From NCBI GenBank assembly GCA_028679035.1, contig JAJRCL010000133.1, positions 1 through 5,492 of the forward strand: a stretch of DNA of 5,492 bases, written 5' to 3'. Under the pieces are notes generated by a model, which had not been told where the DNA came from, did not search any database, and was given only the letters and a program-made list of their open reading frames with translations. Both the position numbers and the translations under genes were made by a program. Positions 5,022-5,492 of the stretch are shown piece by piece. How positions within the stretch are numbered: position 1 is the stretch's first letter; every line of letters starts with the position of its first letter. Source of the DNA: Methanomicrobiales archaeon. Lineage in GTDB: Archaea; Halobacteriota; Methanomicrobia; Methanomicrobiales; JACTUA01.

Positions 5022-5040
5022 CCAGAACATTAAGTACTGG
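5022..5040. repeat. Imperfect inverted repeat upstream of the DUF169 gene
   Basis: CCAGAAC (5022-5028) and GTACTGG (5034-5040) form 7-bp arms with one mismatch around ATTAA. The repeat starts 5 nt after the NAD kinase stop and overlaps a TATA-like ATTAAGTA (5029-5036). It could be an operator or a weak hairpin at the transcript end. Confidence 0.3.
5029..5036 (+). promoter_or_regulatory. Candidate TATA element for the DUF169 gene
   Basis: ATTAAGTA would place transcription start near 5058, about 17 nt before the ATG at 5075. A second TATA-like element, AGTATACA (5048-5055), would instead give an almost leaderless transcript. The absence of a clear Shine-Dalgarno before 5075 fits either a leaderless message or readthrough from nadK. 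Confidence 0.3.
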
Positions 5041-5074
5041 AAGGAATAGTATACACAACGAGAAGCGTGTCACC

Positions 5075-5492
5075 ATGGAAGACGAGATGAAGACACCCCA
5101 ACCCTACGCAGAGATTGCAGAAACCCTGAAAGTGCAGCTCGCCCTGTCCGGATCTCCCGTAGCAGTCAAGCTTGCGAAAAGCAAGGAAGCCATTCCACCC
5201 GGAATTGCGGAGCAGCAGGAAACCGTGCGCCACTGCCAGATGGTATCGCTTGCACGCAACGAAGGAAAGATATTCTACGCAACAGCGGAACGGCACCAGT
5301 GCGCCGGCGGCGGATGGGCTCTCGGGCTGAAAGAACAGGCCCCATCCCTGAAAACCGGCGAGTTTTATTTTAAGCTGGGAAAATTCGAATCGTGGGCAGC
5401 ATGCCGGCGTACCATCGAACAGGTCCCCCACCTCGGCACCAGAGAGACCTATGCAACCGTGTATGCACCCCTGGAAAAAACACCGTTCTCTC
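5075..5492 (+). CDS. DUF169 (COG2043) family protein, partial
   Basis: The visible 139 residues are the N-terminal part of a DUF169 protein; the gene runs off the right edge. Family features are SGSPVAVKLAKS (25-36), RHCQMVSLAR (52-61), FYATAERHQCAGGGWALGL (67-85), LKTGEFYFKLGKF (92-104) and ATVYAPLEKTPF (127-138). Cysteines at 54, 76 and 110 lie in or near these conserved blocks and might bind a metal or iron-sulfur centre, though I know of no demonstrated biochemical role. There is no signal peptide or membrane helix, so it is probably cytoplasmic. The ATG at 5075 has no strong Shine-Dalgarno; the in-frame Met5 at 5087 is an alternative start. It lies 57 nt after nadK on the same strand and may have its own promoter. 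A functional link to nadK is not shown. Confidence 0.85.
   Translation, partial: MEDEMKTPQPYAEIAETLKVQLALSGSPVAVKLAKSKEAIPPGIAEQQETVRHCQMVSLARNEGKIFYATAERHQCAGGGWALGLKEQAPSLKTGEFYFKLGKFESWAACRRTIEQVPHLGTRETYATVYAPLEKTPFS

Noticed and set aside
5030..5431. Minus-strand open frame opposite the DUF169 gene
   Set aside because: The plus strand matches DUF169 conserved blocks closely; the reverse frame has no such support.
1..5492. CRISPR arrays, tRNA or rRNA genes, insertion sequences, defence or toxin-antitoxin genes
   Set aside because: I looked for regular spaced repeats, cloverleaf sequences, transposase motifs and terminal repeats and saw none; the window is mostly housekeeping genes.

Overview
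The window looks like chromosomal DNA of a methanogenic archaeon, most likely of the order Methanomicrobiales (Methanoregula/Methanosphaerula/Methanospirillum-like). Evidence: a class III signal-peptide archaellin start, an archaeal translation factor aIF5A with its hypusination loop, an archaeal-type inositol monophosphatase/FBPase, a COG2043/DUF169 protein common in methanogens, AT-rich gaps with TTTATATA-like TATA boxes between GC-richer genes, and Shine-Dalgarno sequences matching the AGGAGGTGATCC tail complement. The genus assignment is inference; no rRNA is present.

Layout from left to right. (1) 1-103, minus strand: the 5' end of an archaellin gene that runs off the left edge, preceded by an AT-rich promoter region (about 104-272) and a striking 13-bp stem-loop (96-126) around one of two possible start sites. 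(2) 273-1292, minus: a membrane protein with four N-terminal helices fused to six HEAT-like repeats. (3) 1293-1438: an AT-rich divergent promoter region followed by a G/C-run block with repeated dyads. (4) 1439-2131, plus: an unrecognised membrane-anchored extracellular protein with a Pro/Thr linker. Its 3' end overlaps that of the next gene by 10 nt. (5) 2122-3355, minus: a two-gene operon, aIF5A then agmatinase. (6) 3426-5017, plus: a two-gene operon, an IMPase/FBPase-family phosphatase then NAD kinase, separated by 2 nt. (7) 5075-5492, plus: a DUF169 protein that runs off the right edge.

Two gene pairs make biochemical sense. Agmatinase produces putrescine, on the route to the polyamine that supplies hypusine on aIF5A, so the operon couples a translation factor to the supply of its own modification. 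The phosphatase-NAD kinase pair has the same order as the two halves of the fused Methanocaldococcus jannaschii protein MJ0917 (NADP phosphatase plus NAD kinase), which suggests the upstream gene may balance NADP(H) levels as well as, or instead of, hydrolysing sugar or inositol phosphates.

I see no CRISPR array, tRNA, rRNA, insertion sequence or defence island. The most unusual signals are the GNRA-capped hairpin over the archaellin start region, the dyad block at 1382-1429, and the two operon pairings.
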